From Streptomyces thermolilacinus SPC6 (GTDB lineage Bacteria; Actinomycetota; Actinomycetes; Streptomycetales; Streptomycetaceae): 64,000 nt of DNA. Each line of letters starts with the position of its first letter. The stretch's first letter is position 1. The notes beneath the pieces were generated by a model that was given only the letters and a program-made list of their open reading frames with translations, was not told the DNA's origin and searched no databases. The translations under genes and the position numbers were made by a program. The stretch lies in contig NZ_ASHX02000001.1 in the NCBI RefSeq assembly GCF_000478605.2, positions 5,719,001 through 5,783,000 of the forward strand. The letters are read 5' to 3'. This document shows, in pieces, positions 42,075 through 51,743 of the stretch.

Positions 42075-44273
42075 ATGCCCACAGTTGGCACACCACCCGT
42101 GGCGCCACCGGCGTCACGCAGATCCGCCCGCCGAGGTGTCGTCGGCGTGGTGGTCACCGCTCTCGTGGCCGCCCTGCTCGCCTTAGCCCCCGCCCAGGAG
42201 GCCGAGGCCGCGCCCGTACTGCTGTCCCAGGGCAGGCCCGTCACGGCGTCGAGCCAGGAGCACGCCGGTACACCGGCGAGCGCGGCGGTCGACGGTGACA
42301 CCGGCACCCGGTGGTCGAGCGCCTTCTCCGACCCGCAGTGGATCCGTGTCGACCTCGGTACGACGGCCACGATCAGCCAGGTCGAACTGCGCTGGGAGGC
42401 CGCGCACGCCAAGGCGTACCGCATCGAGACGTCCCGGAACGGAACGGACTGGACGACGGCCTACTCCACCACTTCTGGCACCGGCGGCATCGAGACGCTG
42501 AACGTCTCCGGGACGGCGCGCTACGTCCGGATGCTCGGCACGGCCCGCGCCACCGGATACGGCTACTCGCTCTGGGAGTTCAAGGTGTACGGCGCCACGG
42601 GCGGTGACGGCGGCCCGACCCTGCCGGGCGGCGGGGACCTCGGCCCGAACGTGCACGTCTTCGACCCGTCCACGCCCGGCATCCAGGCCAAGCTGGACGA
42701 GGTGTTCCGACAGCAGGAGTCGGCGCAGTTCGGCAGTGGCCGGCACGCCTTCCTCTTCAAGCCGGGCACGTACAACGGCCTCAACGCCCAGATCGGCTTC
42801 TACACCCAGATCGCGGGCCTCGGGCTGCGGCCCGGCGACACGACCATCAACGGTGACGTGACGGTCGACGCGGGCTGGTTCAACGGCAACGCCACCCAGA
42901 ACTTCTGGCGGGCCGCGGAGAACCTCGCGCTCAACCCGGTCAGCGGCACCAACCGGTGGGCGGTCTCGCAGGCGGCGTCGTTCCGTCGCATGCACGTCAA
43001 GGGCGGGCTCAACCTCGCGCCGAACGGCTACGGCTGGGCCAGCGGCGGCTACATCGCCGACACCAAGGTCGACGGGCAGGTCGGCAACTACTCGCAGCAG
43101 CAGTGGTACACCCGTGACAGCGCGATCGGCGGTTGGTCCAACTCCGTGTGGAACCAGGTCTTCTCCGGCGTCGAGGGCGCCCCGGCGACCAGCTTCCCCG
43201 AGCCTCGCTACACCACCTTGAACACCACCCCGATCTCCCGTGAGAAGCCGTTCCTCTACCTGGACGGCAACGAGTACAAGGTCTTCGCGCCCGCCAAGCG
43301 CACCGACGCGCGCGGCACGTCCTGGGCGAGTGGCACTCCCCAGGGCGAGTCGGTACCGCTGAGCCGGTTCTACGTCGTCAAGCCGGGAACGACCGCCGCC
43401 ACCATGAACGCCGCCCTTGAGCAGGGCCTGCACCTGCTGTTCACCCCGGGTGTCTACCACGTCGACCGGACCATCGACGTCAACCGGGCCAACACCATCG
43501 TGCTCGGCCTCGGCCTGGCCACGATCATCCCCGACAACGGGGTGACGGCGATGAGGGTCGCCGACGTGGACGGGGTCAGGCTCGCCGGCTTCCTGATCGA
43601 CGCCGGAACGGTCAACTCCCCCACCCTGCTGGAGATCGGACCCCAGGACGCCGCCGCCGACCACGCGGCCAACCCCACCACCGTCCAGGACGTCTACATC
43701 CGGATCGGCGGCGCCGGACCCGGCAAGGCCACCACCAGCATGGTGGTCAACAGCGATGACGTGATCATCGACCACACGTGGGTGTGGCGCGCCGACCACG
43801 GCGAGGGCGTGGGCTGGGAGACCAACCGCGCCGACTACGGCGTGCGGGTCAACGGCGACGACGTGCTGGCAACCGGCCTGTTCGTCGAGCACTTCAACAA
43901 GTACGACGTCGAGTGGTACGGCGAGCGCGGCCGCACGGTCTTCTACCAGAACGAGAAGGCGTACGACGCGCCCAACCAGGCCGCCATCCAGAACGGCACC
44001 ACCAAGGGGTATGCCGCCTACCGGGTGGACGACTCGGTGGACACCCATGAGGCATGGGGCCTGGGCAGCTACTGCAACTACAACGTCGACCCGAGCATCC
44101 GCCAGGACCACGGCTTCAAGACCCCGGTCAAGCCCGGGGTGAGGTTCCACAGCCTGCTGGTGGTGTCGCTCGGCGGCATGGGCCACTACAACCACGTCAT
44201 CAACGAGACCGGAGCGTCCACGGTCCCCGCCGGCACCTCGACCGTGCCGTCCACCGTCGTGTCCTTCCCCTGA
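42075..44273 (+). CDS. Secreted CBM32 + beta-helix protein (GH55-like glucanase)
   Basis: 732 residues: signal peptide (to about 45, EAEAAPV), an F5/8 type C (CBM32) domain (about 48-170: LLSQGRPVTASSQEHAGTPAS, GYGYSLWEFKVYG), a short Gly/Pro linker, then a long right-handed beta-helix domain to the end. The repeats (FLFKPGTYNG, LLFTPGVYHVDRTIDVNRAN, RLAGFLIDAG) and the two-part layout resemble GH55 beta-1,3-glucanases, often labelled adenylyl cyclase in Streptomyces by error. I cannot point to catalytic residues with certainty. AAGGAG precedes ATG 42075. Co-location with a second CBM32 enzyme, ABC importer and GH1 supports a beta-glucan role. Confidence 0.7.
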   Translation: MPTVGTPPVAPPASRRSARRGVVGVVVTALVAALLALAPAQEAEAAPVLLSQGRPVTASSQEHAGTPASAAVDGDTGTRWSSAFSDPQWIRVDLGTTATISQVELRWEAAHAKAYRIETSRNGTDWTTAYSTTSGTGGIETLNVSGTARYVRMLGTARATGYGYSLWEFKVYGATGGDGGPTLPGGGDLGPNVHVFDPSTPGIQAKLDEVFRQQESAQFGSGRHAFLFKPGTYNGLNAQIGFYTQIAGLGLRPGDTTINGDVTVDAGWFNGNATQNFWRAAENLALNPVSGTNRWAVSQAASFRRMHVKGGLNLAPNGYGWASGGYIADTKVDGQVGNYSQQQWYTRDSAIGGWSNSVWNQVFSGVEGAPATSFPEPRYTTLNTTPISREKPFLYLDGNEYKVFAPAKRTDARGTSWASGTPQGESVPLSRFYVVKPGTTAATMNAALEQGLHLLFTPGVYHVDRTIDVNRANTIVLGLGLATIIPDNGVTAMRVADVDGVRLAGFLIDAGTVNSPTLLEIGPQDAAADHAANPTTVQDVYIRIGGAGPGKATTSMVVNSDDVIIDHTWVWRADHGEGVGWETNRADYGVRVNGDDVLATGLFVEHFNKYDVEWYGERGRTVFYQNEKAYDAPNQAAIQNGTTKGYAAYRVDDSVDTHEAWGLGSYCNYNVDPSIRQDHGFKTPVKPGVRFHSLLVVSLGGMGHYNHVINETGASTVPAGTSTVPSTVVSFP

Positions 44274-44533
44274 CACCCGGTCCGCCGGCCGCCGGACGAT
44301 CCGGTTGGACCGGCAGCGATGCCCCTCCGGCCCGGGTGACATCCCCGCGACCCGGCCCGGAGGGGACCGCCGCCCGATGCCCGAACCCGAACGGTTCACA
44401 CCCCGCACCGCCTGAACGCCGACCGCGCCGTCCCGAGCCGGGAGCGCCGTCATGACCGTGCGCCGACGGCGCCGGGGATCCCCTGGAGAGCGCCCCCGGC
44501 CCCGCCCGGCACTCCGACCCGCCAGGAGAAGAC

Positions 44534-46708
44534 GTGTTCAGAGCCCCCTCACCACCTGTCCCCGCCCGCCGCCGCGCCGGCGTCCCGCTGCTGGTTCTCG
44601 GCGCGCTGGTGGCGTCGACCCTCACCCTCGTCGCCCCGCCCGCCCGGGCGGCGGACACCCTGCTGTCCCAGGGCAGGCCCGCCACCGCCTCGTCCCAGGA
44701 GGGAGACGGGTACGCCGCGTCGGCGGCCTTCGACGGCAACCTCACCTCCACCCGCTGGGCCAGCCAGTGGAGCGACCCGCAGTGGGTCCAGGTCGACCTC
44801 GGGCAGCGGTCGAACCTGAGCCGTGCCGTCCTGACCTGGGAGGGCGCGTACGGCAGGAGCTATCAGATCCAGGCGTCCGACAACGGCAGCGACTGGTGGA
44901 CGCTGAAGACCGTGACCGGCGGTGACGGAGGCACCGACGACCTCGCCGTCTCCGGCTCCGGCCGTTACGTCCGGATGCTGGGAACCGAACGGTCCACCGG
45001 CTACGGCTACTCCCTGTGGGAGTTCCAGGTCTACGGGAACACCGACGGAACCCCTCCGCCCGCCACCGGGGGCGCGGTGCGGGTCACCGGCTCCCAGGGG
45101 AACTGGCAGCTGACCGCAGGTGGCCAGCCGTACACCGTCAAGGGACTGACCTGGGGCCCGTCTGTCGCGGACGCCCCGAAGTACATGCCCGACGTGAAGT
45201 CCATGGGCGCCAACACCATCCGCACCTGGGGAACGGACGGCTCAACCAAGCCGCTGCTGGACTCGGCGGCCGCCCACGGGATCCGCGTGATCAACGGCTT
45301 CTGGCTCCAGCCGGGCGGTGGCCCCGGCAGCGGCGGCTGCGTGAACTACGTGACCGACACGACGTACAAGAACACCATGCTGACCGAGTTCGCGAGGTGG
45401 GTGGAGACCTACAAGTCGCACCCGGCCACGCTGATGTGGAACGTCGGCAACGAATCGGTGCTCGGCCTCCAGAACTGCTACAGCGGCACCGAGCTGGAGG
45501 CCCAGCGCAACGCCTACACCTCCTTCGTCAACGACGTCGCCAAGAAGATCCACTCGATCGACCCGGACCACCCGGTCACCTCGACCGACGCCTGGACCGG
45601 TGCCTGGCCCTACTACAAGCGCAACACACCCGACCTCGACCTGTACTCGATGAACTCCTACGGCGCCGTCTGCGATGTCCAGGAGGACTGGGAGGCGGGC
45701 GGCTACACCAAGCCCTACATCATCACCGAGGGCGGGCCCGCCGGTGAGTGGGAGGTGCCGGACGACGCCAACGGCGTGCCCGACGAGCCCACCGACGTGC
45801 AGAAGGCGGACGGCTACACCCAGGCGTGGAACTGCGTCACCGGCCACCGGGGCGTCGCGCTCGGCGCCACCCTCTTCCACTACGGCATCGAGCACGACTT
45901 CGGCGGTGTCTGGTTCAACCTCCTGCCCGACGGCCTGAAGAGGCTGTCGTACTACGCCGTCAAGAAGGCCTACACCGGGTCGGCCAGCGGCGACAACACG
46001 CCCCCGGTCATCACGAACATGGCCGTCGGTCCCGCCTCCTCGGCCCCGGCGGGCGGTGAGTTCAGCGTGCGCGCCGACGTGCGCGATCCCGACGGCGACC
46101 CGGTCACGTACAAGATCTTCCTCAGCGGCAACTACGCCAACGGCGACAAGCGGCTCGTCGAGGCCCGCTGGCGCTCCACCGGCAACGGCACCTTCGCCGT
46201 CACCGCACCCGGGAAGCTGGGCGTCTGGAAGGTGTACATCCGGGCCGAGGACGGCCGCGGGAACGCCGGAATCGAGACCAAGTCGGTCAGGGTCGTCACC
46301 CCGCCGGTCTCCGGGACCAACGTGGCGCTGAACAAGCCGACCACCGCCTCGTCCTTCCAGGCGTCGTACGGCGACTGCCCCTGCGAGCCCGCCAAGGCGA
46401 CCGACGGCAACCCGGCCACGCGCTGGGCCAGCGACTGGAGCGACCCGCAGTGGGTCCGAGTCGACCTCGGCGCCCCCACCACCATCCGCGAGCTCCAGCT
46501 GGTGTGGGACCCGGCCTACGCCAGGTCCTACGAGGTCCAGGTCTCCGACGACGGAAGCACCTGGCGCACGGTCCACACCACGACGACCGGCGACGGCGAC
46601 ATCGACACCATCGACGTCGCGGCGACCGCACGGCACGTCCGTTTCCACCTGACCGCCCGCGGGACGGGCTGGGGCTACTCGCTCCACGAGTTCGGCGTCT
46701 ACAGCTGA
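44534..46708 (+). CDS. Secreted CBM32-TIM barrel-CBM32 glycoside hydrolase
   Basis: 724 residues: signal peptide (to about 40, PPARAAD), CBM32 (about 42-168), a TIM-barrel catalytic domain (about 180-485), an Ig-like domain (about 490-590) and a second CBM32 (about 596-724). The barrel has a probable acid/base Glu in LMWNVGNESVLG and a possible nucleophile in PYIITEGGPAGEWEV, the pattern of clan GH-A; the start (VKGLTWGPSVADAP, GANTIRTWGTDG) is closest in style to GH2-C or GH72-like glucanosyl enzymes. Family assignment is uncertain. GTG 44534 has AGGAG upstream. Both CBM32s resemble that of the preceding gene, so the two enzymes probably bind the same polymer. Confidence 0.75.
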   Translation: MFRAPSPPVPARRRAGVPLLVLGALVASTLTLVAPPARAADTLLSQGRPATASSQEGDGYAASAAFDGNLTSTRWASQWSDPQWVQVDLGQRSNLSRAVLTWEGAYGRSYQIQASDNGSDWWTLKTVTGGDGGTDDLAVSGSGRYVRMLGTERSTGYGYSLWEFQVYGNTDGTPPPATGGAVRVTGSQGNWQLTAGGQPYTVKGLTWGPSVADAPKYMPDVKSMGANTIRTWGTDGSTKPLLDSAAAHGIRVINGFWLQPGGGPGSGGCVNYVTDTTYKNTMLTEFARWVETYKSHPATLMWNVGNESVLGLQNCYSGTELEAQRNAYTSFVNDVAKKIHSIDPDHPVTSTDAWTGAWPYYKRNTPDLDLYSMNSYGAVCDVQEDWEAGGYTKPYIITEGGPAGEWEVPDDANGVPDEPTDVQKADGYTQAWNCVTGHRGVALGATLFHYGIEHDFGGVWFNLLPDGLKRLSYYAVKKAYTGSASGDNTPPVITNMAVGPASSAPAGGEFSVRADVRDPDGDPVTYKIFLSGNYANGDKRLVEARWRSTGNGTFAVTAPGKLGVWKVYIRAEDGRGNAGIETKSVRVVTPPVSGTNVALNKPTTASSFQASYGDCPCEPAKATDGNPATRWASDWSDPQWVRVDLGAPTTIRELQLVWDPAYARSYEVQVSDDGSTWRTVHTTTTGDGDIDTIDVAATARHVRFHLTARGTGWGYSLHEFGVYS

Positions 46709-46751
46709 CGCCCGCGCCGCGCCCCGGCCGGGGTCGGCCGTGGCGCGGCCC

Positions 46752-46970
46752 GTGCGCTGGTTCGCCGGCTACGCGGCGGTCCGGGCGGAGGCGGTCCGGG
46801 CGGTGACCGCCGCGGGGGAGGTGCCGGTCCGTGCCCCGCGCCACTGGTCGGAGGAGGAGCGCGCCTGGTCCACGGAGCCGGGGCCGTACCGGCTCGTGGC
46901 GGGGCGGTCGGCGGGGGACCCGCGGTGGGAAGGGACGGTGACGGCCGAGCGCCGGGCGGTCACCGGCTGA
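46752..46970 (+). pseudogene. Remnant of a GH3 beta-glucosidase C-terminus
   Basis: The frame reads VRWFAGYAAVRAEAVRAVTA then VPVRAPRHWSEEERAWSTEP and GPYRLVAGRSAGDPRWEGTV. This is the pattern of the fibronectin-like end of GH3 beta-glucosidases (GF.RV.L..GES..V...V..R....W, ...G.Y.L..G.SS.D). The catalytic domains are absent, so about 70 codons of a lost gene remain next to the ROK repressor. Confidence 0.5.
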
Positions 46971-46976
46971 GGCTCT

Positions 46977-48299
46977 TCACTGCGCCGCCCGTTCCCGCAG
47001 GGTCGCGTGCCAGGCGGGGCTCTGCTCCTCCGGAACCGCTTCTGCGCGGCGGCCGCCGCGGGCGAAGAAGTCGGCGAGCGGCAGGATCGCGGCTCCGACC
47101 GTGACGGCGTCCGGTCCCAGGGTGCCGAGATCGATCTCCACACGCGCGGCCGGGTACGTCAGCGAGTACGCAGTGGCGTGGGTCCGCACGGAGTCGAGGA
47201 AGCGTCGGCCGAGCTGGAGGCCCGCCCAGCCGCCGACCAGGATGCGCTCGGGCTGGAACAGGTTGATCAGGTCGGAGAAACCGGCACCCAGGTACTCGGC
47301 GGTCTCCTCCAGGACGGCCAGAGCGGTCGCGTCGGCCGGTGCCGTCGTTCCGTCGGCGCCCGGGGCGGGGTAGGCGGCGGCGAGCATCGCGGTCAGCGCG
47401 GTCTCCTCGTCCGCGCCGGCGGGGGGCCGCCCACCCGCCTCGGACCACCGTTCCAGCAGGGCCTCCGCTCCCGCGTACGCCTCCAGGCAGCCCTGGGCGC
47501 CGCAGCGGCAGTGACGGCCGCGTACCCGTACGGTCAGGTGCCCCCACTCCACGGCCCGGCCGGAGCGCATGTCGTCGGTGACGAGGCAGGCGCCCACTCC
47601 GGAGCCGAAGAGGACCACGACCGCGTTCTGTGCGCCGCGCCCGGCGCCGAACCACATCTCCGCCTGGCCGAGCGTCTTGGCGCCGTTGTCGATGTGGAAC
47701 GGCACGGTCTCGGGCAGCAGCCGCGACTCGCGCAGGAGCCGTTCCAGCGGGACGGCGTCCCAGCCGATGGTCTGGCCGTGCACCACCGCGCCGTCCTCGG
47801 GGGTCCTGGCGACGATGCCCGGCACTCCGATGCCGACGCCCAGCAGCCGCTCCACCGGGATCCCGGCCCGACGCAGCACCTCGGGGATGCCCTCGCGCAG
47901 ATGGCCGACGACGACGCCGACGTCGTAACGGTCGACCCGCCGCGGGCCCTCGGTCTCCAACGGCCTCTCCACCCGCGCCAGTTCGGTGAGGGCCAGGTCG
48001 AACAGCTCGATCCGCACGCGCGTCTCACCGACGTCCACGCCGATCATGTAGCCGCTGTCCGCGCGGATGCGCAGGAGCGTACGGGGGCGGCCCCCGGCCG
48101 AGTCGACGCTGCCGGCCTCCTCCACCAGGCCGTCGGCGACGAGCTCGGACACCACGTTGCTGACCGAGCCGGAACTCAGGCCGGTGACCGGACCGAGCGA
48201 GAAGCGGCTCAAAGGCCCGTCGAAATACAACCGTTGCAGTACCGCGGTGCGGTTCTCCCGCCGCAGGTCACGCACAGTACGGCCGCTGCGCACCTTCAC
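46977..48299 (-). CDS. ROK-family transcriptional repressor
   Basis: 440 residues. An N-terminal winged helix (VRDLRRENRTAVLQRLYFDG, SLGPVTGLSSGSVSNVVSEL, about 7-70) precedes the ROK sugar-binding domain with VGVDVGETRV and the zinc motif CRCGAQGC then LEAYAGAEALL. NagC/XylR-type members bind a sugar and release DNA. GTG 48299 has GAGGGGGC upstream and gives VKVRSGRTVRDL; the 48332 frame start is a TTG without a site. It is divergent from the beta-glucan ABC importer and probably represses it through the AT-rich element at 48375. Confidence 0.88.
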   Translation of the reverse strand: MKVRSGRTVRDLRRENRTAVLQRLYFDGPLSRFSLGPVTGLSSGSVSNVVSELVADGLVEEAGSVDSAGGRPRTLLRIRADSGYMIGVDVGETRVRIELFDLALTELARVERPLETEGPRRVDRYDVGVVVGHLREGIPEVLRRAGIPVERLLGVGIGVPGIVARTPEDGAVVHGQTIGWDAVPLERLLRESRLLPETVPFHIDNGAKTLGQAEMWFGAGRGAQNAVVVLFGSGVGACLVTDDMRSGRAVEWGHLTVRVRGRHCRCGAQGCLEAYAGAEALLERWSEAGGRPPAGADEETALTAMLAAAYPAPGADGTTAPADATALAVLEETAEYLGAGFSDLINLFQPERILVGGWAGLQLGRRFLDSVRTHATAYSLTYPAARVEIDLGTLGPDAVTVGAAILPLADFFARGGRRAEAVPEEQSPAWHATLRERAAQ

Positions 48300-48351
48300 C
48301 CTGCCCCCTCGTCTCCATTGTCCTTCAGGCAACTTACATGTGACCGATGCC

Positions 48352-48396
48352 TTGACGCGATCTTCGCTTGAGGTTTAACTCACATTCTAAATTAAG
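48352..48396 (+). promoter_or_regulatory. Promoter and AT-rich ROK-type operator of the beta-glucan importer
   Basis: TTGACG (48352), 17 bases, TTAACT (48375) is a good promoter. TTTAACTCACATTCTAAATT with flanking AA forms an AT-rich, TTAA-bounded element unusual for this genome and similar in type to NagC/XylR (ROK) boxes. Confidence 0.55.
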
Positions 48397-48493
48397 CGGC
48401 GGGGGGCTTCAGGGCCCGAACGCGGGACGTTGCTCGCGTCGCACCCCTCGCGCTGGCGAAGTCCGTCCACCTCCCCGGAAGGCCTCTGGAGTC

Positions 48494-49810
48494 ATGCGCA
48501 GAATCAGAGCCGCAGCCGTCGGCGCCGTCACCCTCCCGCTCGTTCTCACCGCGGCCGCCTGCGGCGGGGGCTCGTCCGGCTCGGAGGGCTCCAACGAGCA
48601 GCCGGGAACGCTCACGTACTGGGCCTCGAACCAGGGCGCCAACCTCGAGGTGGACAAGAAGGTCCTCCAGCCCGAACTCGACAAGTTCGAGAAGGAGACC
48701 GGCATCAAGGTGAAACTGGAGGTCGTGCCCTGGTCCGACCTGCTCAACCGGATCCTCACCGCGACCACCTCAGGCCAGGGCCCCGACGTCCTCAACATCG
48801 GCAACACCTGGAGCGCCTCCCTGCAGTCCAGCGGCGCCCTGCTGCCCTGGGACGCCAAGAACTTCGAGGCGATCGGCGGCAAGGACCGCTTCGTGGAATC
48901 CGCCCTCGGCTCCACCGGCATCCAGGGCCAGGACCCCGCCGCCGTACCGCTGTACTCCATGGCCTACGCGCTCTACTACAACAAGAAGCTGTTCGCCGAG
49001 GCGGGCATCGAGAAGCCGCCGGCCACCTGGGACGAGCTGGTCGCCGCCGGCAAGAAGCTCACCGCGAAGGGCTACAACGGTCTGGGCGCGGAGGGCTCCA
49101 ACCTCTCGAACAACATCCACCAGGTCTTCGTCCTCGGCAAGCAGCACGACGCGGACTTCTTCACCCCCGACGGCAAGGTCGACTTCACCTCCGACGGCGC
49201 CGTCGCCGCCGTCAAGCAGTACGTCGACCTCATGGCCGAGCACAAGATCATCGCGCCGGGCAACGCCGAGTACGCGCAGAACCAGTCCCTGAGCGACTTC
49301 GCCAAGGACAAGACGGCCATGGTCCTGTGGCAGACCGCGTCGGCCACCTTCAAGACCCAGGGCATGAACGACGACGAGTGGGGAGTGGCGCCCGCCCCGG
49401 TGCGGTCCGGAAAGCCCGGCCCGGGCACCGCCACCAATTCCATGGTCGCCGGCATCAACATGGCCGTCTTCAAGAACACCAGGAACATCGACGGCGCCAA
49501 GAAGTTCGTCAAGTTCATGACCAGCGACGAAGAGCAGGTCATCCTCAACAAGGCCTACGGCTCCATCCCGCCGGTCAAGACCGCCCAGCAGGACCCGGCC
49601 TTCGACACCCCGGCGCTCGCCGTCCTGCGCGAGACCCTGGCGTCCAGTGCCACCGCACTCCCGCAGGTCCCGGAGGAGTCGCAGTTCGAGACCGTCGTCG
49701 GCACCGCGGTCAAGGAGCTCTTCGCCGACGCCGCCGCCGGCCGTCCGGTGACCACCGAGTCGGTGCGGGCCAAGCTCGAAAAGGCTCAGCAGCAGATGCC
49801 CGAGACGTGA
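48494..49810 (+). CDS. ABC sugar-binding lipoprotein (beta-glucan locus)
   Basis: 438 residues. The signal peptide ends in TAAAC (C23), a lipoprotein anchor. CUT1 landmarks: LTYWASNQGANLEVDKKVL, GPDVLNIGNTWSASLQSSG and LYSMAYALYYNKKLFAEAGI. ATG 48494 is chosen on protein content; GGAG is only three bases away and GGAAGG thirteen. The next gene starts inside its stop (GTGA). With two permeases and a GH1 beta-glucosidase it should take up beta-linked gluco-oligosaccharides released by the CBM32 enzymes. Confidence 0.9.
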   Translation: MRRIRAAAVGAVTLPLVLTAAACGGGSSGSEGSNEQPGTLTYWASNQGANLEVDKKVLQPELDKFEKETGIKVKLEVVPWSDLLNRILTATTSGQGPDVLNIGNTWSASLQSSGALLPWDAKNFEAIGGKDRFVESALGSTGIQGQDPAAVPLYSMAYALYYNKKLFAEAGIEKPPATWDELVAAGKKLTAKGYNGLGAEGSNLSNNIHQVFVLGKQHDADFFTPDGKVDFTSDGAVAAVKQYVDLMAEHKIIAPGNAEYAQNQSLSDFAKDKTAMVLWQTASATFKTQGMNDDEWGVAPAPVRSGKPGPGTATNSMVAGINMAVFKNTRNIDGAKKFVKFMTSDEEQVILNKAYGSIPPVKTAQQDPAFDTPALAVLRETLASSATALPQVPEESQFETVVGTAVKELFADAAAGRPVTTESVRAKLEKAQQQMPET

Positions 49811-50820
49811 GCACGGACCCTTCTATGACCCTCACCGCTGCCTCCGGCACAGGAGAGCGGACGGCACGGAAGAACTCTCCCGGAGCGGCGCCGCGCACGC
49901 GCCGCTCCGGGCGGCTGCGCCGCATCGGCCTGCCGTACCTCCTGCTGCTCCCCGCCCTCCTGCTCGAACTCCTCGTCCACCTGGTGCCGATGGCGATCGG
50001 CATCGTCGTCAGCTTCAAGGAGCTCACCCAGTTCCACATCCGCGACTGGGGCACCGCTCCCTGGACCGGGCTCGACAACTACTCCCTCGCGGTGGACTTC
50101 AACGCCCCCGTGGGCGAGGCGTTGCTGAAGTCCTTCCTCACCACCTGCCTGTTCACCCTGTTCTCGGTCGGGCTGTGCTGGCTGCTCGGGGTGGCCGCCG
50201 CCGTCTTCCTGCAGGAGGGCTTCCGCGGCCGGGGATTCCTGCGCACGATCTTCCTCGTCCCGTACGCGCTGCCCGTCTACGCGGCCGTCATCACCTGGGC
50301 GTTCATGTTCCAGCGCGACAACGGACTGATCAACCACGTCCTGCACGACCAGCTCGGCCTCACCGACACCCCGCCGTTCTGGCTGATCGGCGAGAACAGC
50401 TTCATCACGCTGCTCGTCGTCTCCGTGTGGAAGGGCTGGCCCTTCGCCTTCCTGATCATCATGGCGGGGCTCCAGAACATTCCCCGGGAGATCTACGAGG
50501 CCGCCGCCCTCGACGGTGCCGGGATCTGGCAGCAGATCCTCCGCGTCACCCTGCCGTCGCTGCGTCCGGTCAACCAGGTGCTGGTGCTGGTGCTGTTCCT
50601 GTGGACCTTCAACGACTTCAACACCCCCTTCGTCCTCTTCGGCAAAGCGGCACCGGAGGCGGCGGACCTCATCTCCCTGCACATCTACCAGTCCTCGTTC
50701 CAGACCTGGAACTTCGGCACGGGCTCCGCCATGTCGGTCCTCCTGCTCCTGTTCCTGCTCGTGGTGACAGGCGCCTACCTCCTGCTCACCTCCCGAGGAA
50801 GGAAGGCCACCGATGCCTAG
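49807..50820 (+). CDS. ABC sugar permease, MalF-like (beta-glucan locus)
   Basis: 337 residues, six membrane helices beginning near residue 45. EAA loop: EIYEAAALDGAGIWQQILRV then TLPSLRP. GTG 49807 overlaps the binding-protein stop; ATG 49825 is an alternative start six codons later. Neither has a clear ribosome site, so coupling decides. The next permease begins eight bases before its stop. Confidence 0.88.
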   Translation: MSTDPSMTLTAASGTGERTARKNSPGAAPRTRRSGRLRRIGLPYLLLLPALLLELLVHLVPMAIGIVVSFKELTQFHIRDWGTAPWTGLDNYSLAVDFNAPVGEALLKSFLTTCLFTLFSVGLCWLLGVAAAVFLQEGFRGRGFLRTIFLVPYALPVYAAVITWAFMFQRDNGLINHVLHDQLGLTDTPPFWLIGENSFITLLVVSVWKGWPFAFLIIMAGLQNIPREIYEAAALDGAGIWQQILRVTLPSLRPVNQVLVLVLFLWTFNDFNTPFVLFGKAAPEAADLISLHIYQSSFQTWNFGTGSAMSVLLLLFLLVVTGAYLLLTSRGRKATDA

Positions 50821-51688
50821 CCACTCCCGGCGGCCGGTCCGCTCCCCGATGGCCGCCCCGCGGTCCTTCCTGTGGAGCCGGCGGATCTTCCTGACGCTCC
50901 TCACCGGCTTCGTGCTGCTGCCGGTGTACGTCATGGTCTCCAGCTCGCTCAAGCCGCTGGAGGACGTGTCCGGCACGTTCCAGTGGATCCCCTCGGACCT
51001 CACCGTCCGCCCGTACTTCGACATCTGGGAAACCGTCCCGCTGGCCGACTACTTCATGAACTCCCTGATCGTGGCCGGGGCGGCGACCGTCTGCTCCGTG
51101 ACGATCGCCGTGTTCGCGGCCTACGCGGTCAGCCGCTACTCGTTCCGCGGCAAGCGGGTCTTCACCGTCACGGTGCTCTCGACCCAGATGTTCCCCGGCA
51201 TCCTGTTCCTGCTGCCGCTCTTCCTCATCTACGTCAACATCGGCAACGCCACCGGGATCGCCCTCTTCGGTTCCCGCGGGGGCCTGATCCTCACCTACCT
51301 CACCTTCTCCCTGCCCTTCTCCATCTGGATGCTGATCGGCTACTTCGACTCGGTGCCCCGCGACCTGGACGAGGCGGCCAAGGTGGACGGCTGCGGGCCG
51401 CTCGGCGCTCTGTTCAGGGTCGTCGTCCCCGCGGCGGTCCCCGGCATCGTGGCGGTCGCGGTCTACGCCTTCATGACGGCCTGGGGCGAGGTCCTCTTCG
51501 CCTCCGTCATGACCAACGAGACCACCCGGACCCTCGCCGTCGGCCTCCAGGGCTACTCCACCCAGAACGACGTGTACTGGAACCAGATCATGGCCGCCTC
51601 CCTGGTCGTCAGCCTGCCCGTCGTCGCGGGCTTCCTGCTCCTCCAGCGCTACCTCGTCACCGGACTGACCGCCGGCGCCGTCAAGTGA
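50813..51688 (+). CDS. ABC sugar permease, MalG-like (beta-glucan locus)
   Basis: 291 residues, six membrane helices and EAA loop DLDEAAKVDGCGPLGALFRV then VVPAAVPG. The GAAGGAAGG ribosome site lies inside the end of the preceding gene. The C-terminus QRYLVTGLTAGAVK is the usual CUT1 ending. The GH1 gene follows after 55 bases in the same direction, completing importer plus enzyme. Confidence 0.9.
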   Translation: MPSHSRRPVRSPMAAPRSFLWSRRIFLTLLTGFVLLPVYVMVSSSLKPLEDVSGTFQWIPSDLTVRPYFDIWETVPLADYFMNSLIVAGAATVCSVTIAVFAAYAVSRYSFRGKRVFTVTVLSTQMFPGILFLLPLFLIYVNIGNATGIALFGSRGGLILTYLTFSLPFSIWMLIGYFDSVPRDLDEAAKVDGCGPLGALFRVVVPAAVPGIVAVAVYAFMTAWGEVLFASVMTNETTRTLAVGLQGYSTQNDVYWNQIMAASLVVSLPVVAGFLLLQRYLVTGLTAGAVK

Positions 51689-51743
51689 CCGACGCCGTCC
51701 CCTCCCTCACCTCACCCCTCCGACCAGCTCAGAGAGGCCCTCT

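Noticed and set aside
44330..44362. Imperfect GGCCCGGGT/ACCCGGCCC hairpin after the beta-helix gene
   Set aside because: Could be a terminator, but mismatched arms in GC-rich sequence are expected by chance; not listed as a feature.
42183..44453. 756-residue antisense frame over the beta-helix gene
   Set aside because: Val/Gly/Asp-rich shadow; the sense gene has signal peptide, CBM32 and beta-helix repeats.
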